A model generated the notes under the pieces. It searched no databases, was not told the origin of the DNA, and saw nothing but the letters and a program-made list of their open reading frames with translations. Source: Runella rosea (GTDB lineage: Bacteria > Bacteroidota > Bacteroidia > Cytophagales > Spirosomataceae). Taken from it: DNA of 64,000 nt. The position numbers were made by a program, and so were the translations under genes. Of the stretch, positions 61,907 through 64,000 are shown in pieces (within the stretch, counting starts at the first letter, position 1; each line of letters opens with the position of its first letter). The DNA is taken from positions 4,457,501 to 4,521,500 of the forward strand of contig NZ_CP030850.1 in NCBI RefSeq assembly GCF_003325355.1, given 5' to 3'.

Positions 61907-61966
61907 AACATCAGCGCTGTCTAGGCGAAGTTGTTCGTAATTTAAAACGCAGACGACGCTGATGTT
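61907..61966 (-). terminator. Terminator-like inverted repeat after the alpha/beta hydrolase gene
   Basis: Arms 61907-61922 (AACATCAGCGCTGTCT) and 61951-61966 (AGACGACGCTGATGTT) match at about 14 of 16 positions and flank a 28-nt loop. On the minus strand the second arm runs into TTTTAAGG. Confidence 0.55.
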
Positions 61967-61979
61967 GGCTTACTTTATT

Positions 61980-62696
61980 CTAAAGTGTTTCCATAAACTC
62001 CCTGATGGCTTCTGCCGAAGCTTTTGGATCTTCGACCATTCCCATGTGGCCTGTTTCTTTGAGCACCAAAGTGTGGGTGTTGGGAGAAAGTTTAGACAAT
62101 TCAATGTTCTTTTCAAAGGAAATAAGTTTATCTTCTTCCCCAAAAACAAACAAAACTGGAAGGTTGGAATCTCGAAGTACCGCCGTACGGTCGGGGCGAT
62201 TCATGATGGCCTTAAATCCCGCAATAACGGCTTCTGTTGGCAATTGAGCGTATTTTTCTACATGATTTTTGATGACTTCTGGATGGGCCTTAGCATAGGC
62301 TTCGGCGTACATGTTGGGTCCCGACTGGCGGATAAAGGCGGCCGCTCCGTGGGTTTCCATAAATGTCAACGTCTTTTTTCGCTGTTCGGTTTTGGCTTCA
62401 TCGTCGGCATAAGCGGTGGAATGAAACAAGCCAAATCCTTGAAGGAGTTGTGGGTATTTTTCGGCAAATGCCAAAGTGAGGTAGCCGCCCATTGAGTGCC
62501 CAATAAGCACGCATTTTTTTATGCCTATTTCTTCCAACCAAGCGTGCAGCCCATCGGCATATTCTTCAATATTTTTAAATTTGGTCTCGGTCGACAAATC
62601 AGGAGTCAGTACTTGATATTCCTGAAGCAGTGGCTTTATGTCTTCCCAAATGGAGGCGTCAACGCCGTGGCCGTGAATCAAAACGAGTGTTTTCAT
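61980..62696 (-). CDS. Alpha/beta-fold hydrolase
   Basis: The frame opens at 62765, but the ATG at 62696 (MKTLVLIHGHGVDASIWEDI) is the natural start, giving 238 residues. The oxyanion-hole segment is LIHGHG, the nucleophile elbow is LIGHSMGGY (Ser about 86), the acid is in VLFVFGEEDK and the catalytic His in LKETGHMGMVEDP. The cap region is helical (GPNMYAEAYAKAHPEVIKN). It resembles small-molecule esterases and lactonases of the 3-oxoadipate enol-lactonase/BioH type; the substrate is unknown. It lies between clpX and the HExxH lipoprotein gene on the same strand, separated from clpX by a terminator. Confidence 0.87.
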   Translation of the reverse strand: MKTLVLIHGHGVDASIWEDIKPLLQEYQVLTPDLSTETKFKNIEEYADGLHAWLEEIGIKKCVLIGHSMGGYLTLAFAEKYPQLLQGFGLFHSTAYADDEAKTEQRKKTLTFMETHGAAAFIRQSGPNMYAEAYAKAHPEVIKNHVEKYAQLPTEAVIAGFKAIMNRPDRTAVLRDSNLPVLFVFGEEDKLISFEKNIELSKLSPNTHTLVLKETGHMGMVEDPKASAEAIREFMETL

Positions 62697-62724
62697 GCTG
62701 TGTTGGAGTGGTTTTGTAACGATT

Positions 62725-62761
62725 AAAAAACAATAGCCCAACAGATTTCTGCGGGCTATTG
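62725..62761 (-). terminator. Rho-independent terminator of clpX
   Basis: On the minus strand CAATAGCCC and GGGCTATTG form a 9-bp perfect stem with a 13-nt loop, followed by six T residues, 24 bp after the clpX stop. Confidence 0.9.
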
Positions 62762-62784
62762 TCAAAGATACTCAATAATTAGGT

Positions 62785-64000
62785 TTATGCCACTGATTTC
62801 AGGACATATAATGAGGAGCGCTCAAATTTTTCGCGGGCATAATCCAGCGTGAGCGTAAACTCCGTCACGTCTTTCATGGATGGCAAATCAAACATGGCGT
62901 CGGTCATGATGGCTTCGCAAATGGAGCGTAAGCCACGCGCGCCTAGTTTGTAAGACAACGCCTGCTCCACGATGTATTCGAGTACATCATCATCAAAGGT
63001 CAATTTAATGCCTTCCATGGTAAACAATTTCTGGTATTGTTTGGCCAGTGCATTTTTAGGCTCGGTCAAGATTTGGCGCAATGCATCTCCGTCCAGAGGA
63101 TTGAGGTAAGTCAATGCAGGCAAACGCCCGATGAGCTCAGGAATCAAACCAAATGATTTCAAATCCTGCGCGGCTACATAGCGCAATAGGTTGCCTTTGT
63201 CGAAAATTTCGCCCAAACGACGGTCGTTGGTAAAACCAATCGGACGCGAGTTGATGCGCTTGGCAATGTGTCGGTCAATGCCGTCAAACGCGCCGCCGCA
63301 AATGAAAAGAATGTTTTCGGTATTGATTGGAATGAGTTTCTGGTCCGGGTGCTTGCGTCCGCCCTGCGGGGGAACGTTTACGACCGAGCCTTCCAAAAGT
63401 TTTAGAAGTGCTTGTTGTACCCCTTCGCCACTCACGTCGCGGGTGATAGAGGGATTATCGCTTTTCCGGGCAATTTTATCAATTTCATCAATGAACACGA
63501 TGCCCCGTTCGGCGGCTTCGGCGTTGTAGTCGGCTGCCTGAAGCAAGCGTGTCAGAATGGTTTCTACGTCTTCTCCCACGTAGCCAGCTTCGGTCACCAC
63601 GGTTGCATCGGCAATGCAAAATGGCACTTGCAGCATCTTGGCAATGGTCCGCGCGAGGTAGGTTTTTCCCGTTCCAGTTTCGCCTACCATAATGATGTTG
63701 GTTTTCTCAATGTGCACCTCATCGTTCGACTTTGGCTGCATGAGGCGTTTATAGTGGTTGTAAACCGCCACCGAAAGCGTCTTTTTGGCTTCGTCTTGAC
63801 CAATGACGTATTGGTCGAGGTAGCGCTTCATTTCGAGCGGCTTGATGAGATTAAACTTGGGGGTGGATGGTTTTTCCTTTTTCTTTTTAGGATACAATTC
63901 TTCCTGAACTACGCCGTAGCCTTGCTCAATGCAAAAATTACAAATATGGGCATCAATACCCGAGAGCAGTAGCTGGACCTCATTTTTCCGTCTGCCACAA
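62785..64000 (-). CDS. clpX: ClpX, ATP-dependent Clp protease ATP-binding subunit (N-terminus cut by window edge)
   Basis: 405 codons are visible and the frame continues past 64000; the first ten or so residues are missing. The end of the zinc-binding domain is [20 protein letters not shown] then NFCIEQGYG, i.e. three of the four expected Cys ligands. The AAA+ unfoldase follows: [20 protein letters not shown], Walker [29 protein letters not shown], Walker [12 protein letters not shown], the [18 protein letters not shown] region, and [12 protein letters not shown] with the sensor-2 motif [10 protein letters not shown]. It recognises and unfolds tagged proteins and feeds ClpP. A TTG in frame at 63897 is not the true start. 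A terminator follows at 62725-62761. Confidence 0.96.
   Translation of the reverse strand, partial: CGRRKNEVQLLLSGIDAHICNFCIEQGYGVVQEELYPKKKKEKPSTPKFNLIKPLEMKRYLDQYVIGQDEAKKTLSVAVYNHYKRLMQPKSNDEVHIEKTNIIMVGETGTGKTYLARTIAKMLQVPFCIADATVVTEAGYVGEDVETILTRLLQAADYNAEAAERGIVFIDEIDKIARKSDNPSITRDVSGEGVQQALLKLLEGSVVNVPPQGGRKHPDQKLIPINTENILFICGGAFDGIDRHIAKRINSRPIGFTNDRRLGEIFDKGNLLRYVAAQDLKSFGLIPELIGRLPALTYLNPLDGDALRQILTEPKNALAKQYQKLFTMEGIKLTFDDDVLEYIVEQALSYKLGARGLRSICEAIMTDAMFDLPSMKDVTEFTLTLDYAREKFERSSLYVLKSVA

Noticed and set aside
63895-63897. TTG at 63897 as the clpX start
   Set aside because: The frame continues upstream to the window edge and encodes the ClpX zinc-binding domain (CGRRKNEV and HICNFC), so the true start is outside the window.

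Overview
The window looks like a chromosomal segment of an aerobic Bacteroidota bacterium, most likely of the order Cytophagales and close to Runella, Dyadobacter or Spirosoma. That placement is inferred from gene content and style. Genes lack obvious Shine-Dalgarno sites, and the housekeeping promoters that can be seen follow the Bacteroidota TTTG/TAnnTTTG pattern. There is a TonB-receptor-like outer-membrane protein with a carboxypeptidase-regulatory-like domain, LytTR two-component systems, and a very large family of MacB/FtsX-type permeases. No rRNA, tRNA, CRISPR array, transposase or phage module was seen.

The dominant content is an array of MacB-type ABC permeases, named here P0 to P15 from left to right: 15 complete and one cut by the left edge. 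All lie on the minus strand, are about 790-885 residues long and carry no ATPase domain. Each has one N-terminal membrane helix, a periplasmic MacB-type domain, three helices, then a repeat of the same plan, giving about eight helices in total. The array has exactly one ATP-binding subunit (54614-55291) and one HlyD/MacA adaptor (55430-56728), both at its right end. Next to the adaptor, and divergent from it, are an NtrC-type sigma-54 activator (57094-58464) and its histidine kinase (58461-59789).

The array divides into five minus-strand transcription units: MacA-ATPase-P15; P14-P13-P12; PadR2-P11; P10-P9-P8-P7; and PadR1-P6-P5. A sixth unit, P4-P3-P2-P1-P0, lies at the left. Upstream of each unit, and of the activator-kinase pair, I can read a -24/-12 element (consensus about TGGCA-N6-TTG). 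Upstream of that lies a pair of inverted repeats, TTGTnC-N6-GnACAA, whose centres are 20-22 bp apart; at P4 the second copy is degenerate. The nearer repeat is centred 63 or 64 bp from the -24 GG in five of seven promoters and 52 or 76 bp in the other two. This suggests that the local kinase/activator pair controls the whole array as one sigma-54 regulon, probably a response to envelope stress or amphiphilic compounds. The control logic is read from the sequence; the signal and substrates are unknown.

Three permeases (P5, P6, P11) carry an extra N-terminal cytosolic prefix domain, and these are exactly the ones in operons headed by a PadR regulator. The arrangement recalls the orphan permease/PadR pairs described in Acidobacteria. 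P8 and probably P14 keep a remnant of the linker that follows this prefix.

Unrelated genes interrupt or flank the array. From 10641 to 22785 these are a LytS/LytTR two-component pair, a lipoprotein, an M3 peptidase, a TonB-receptor-like protein with a LolA-like partner, a small secreted protein, a cupin, an orphan LytS kinase and a methyltransferase. From 28781 to 31298 there are a secreted TIM-barrel isomerase-like protein and a protein with a C-terminal S74 chaperone domain. The right end (59807-64000) holds ordinary chromosomal genes: DUF952, TerC, a HExxH lipoprotein, an alpha/beta hydrolase and clpX, which runs off the edge.
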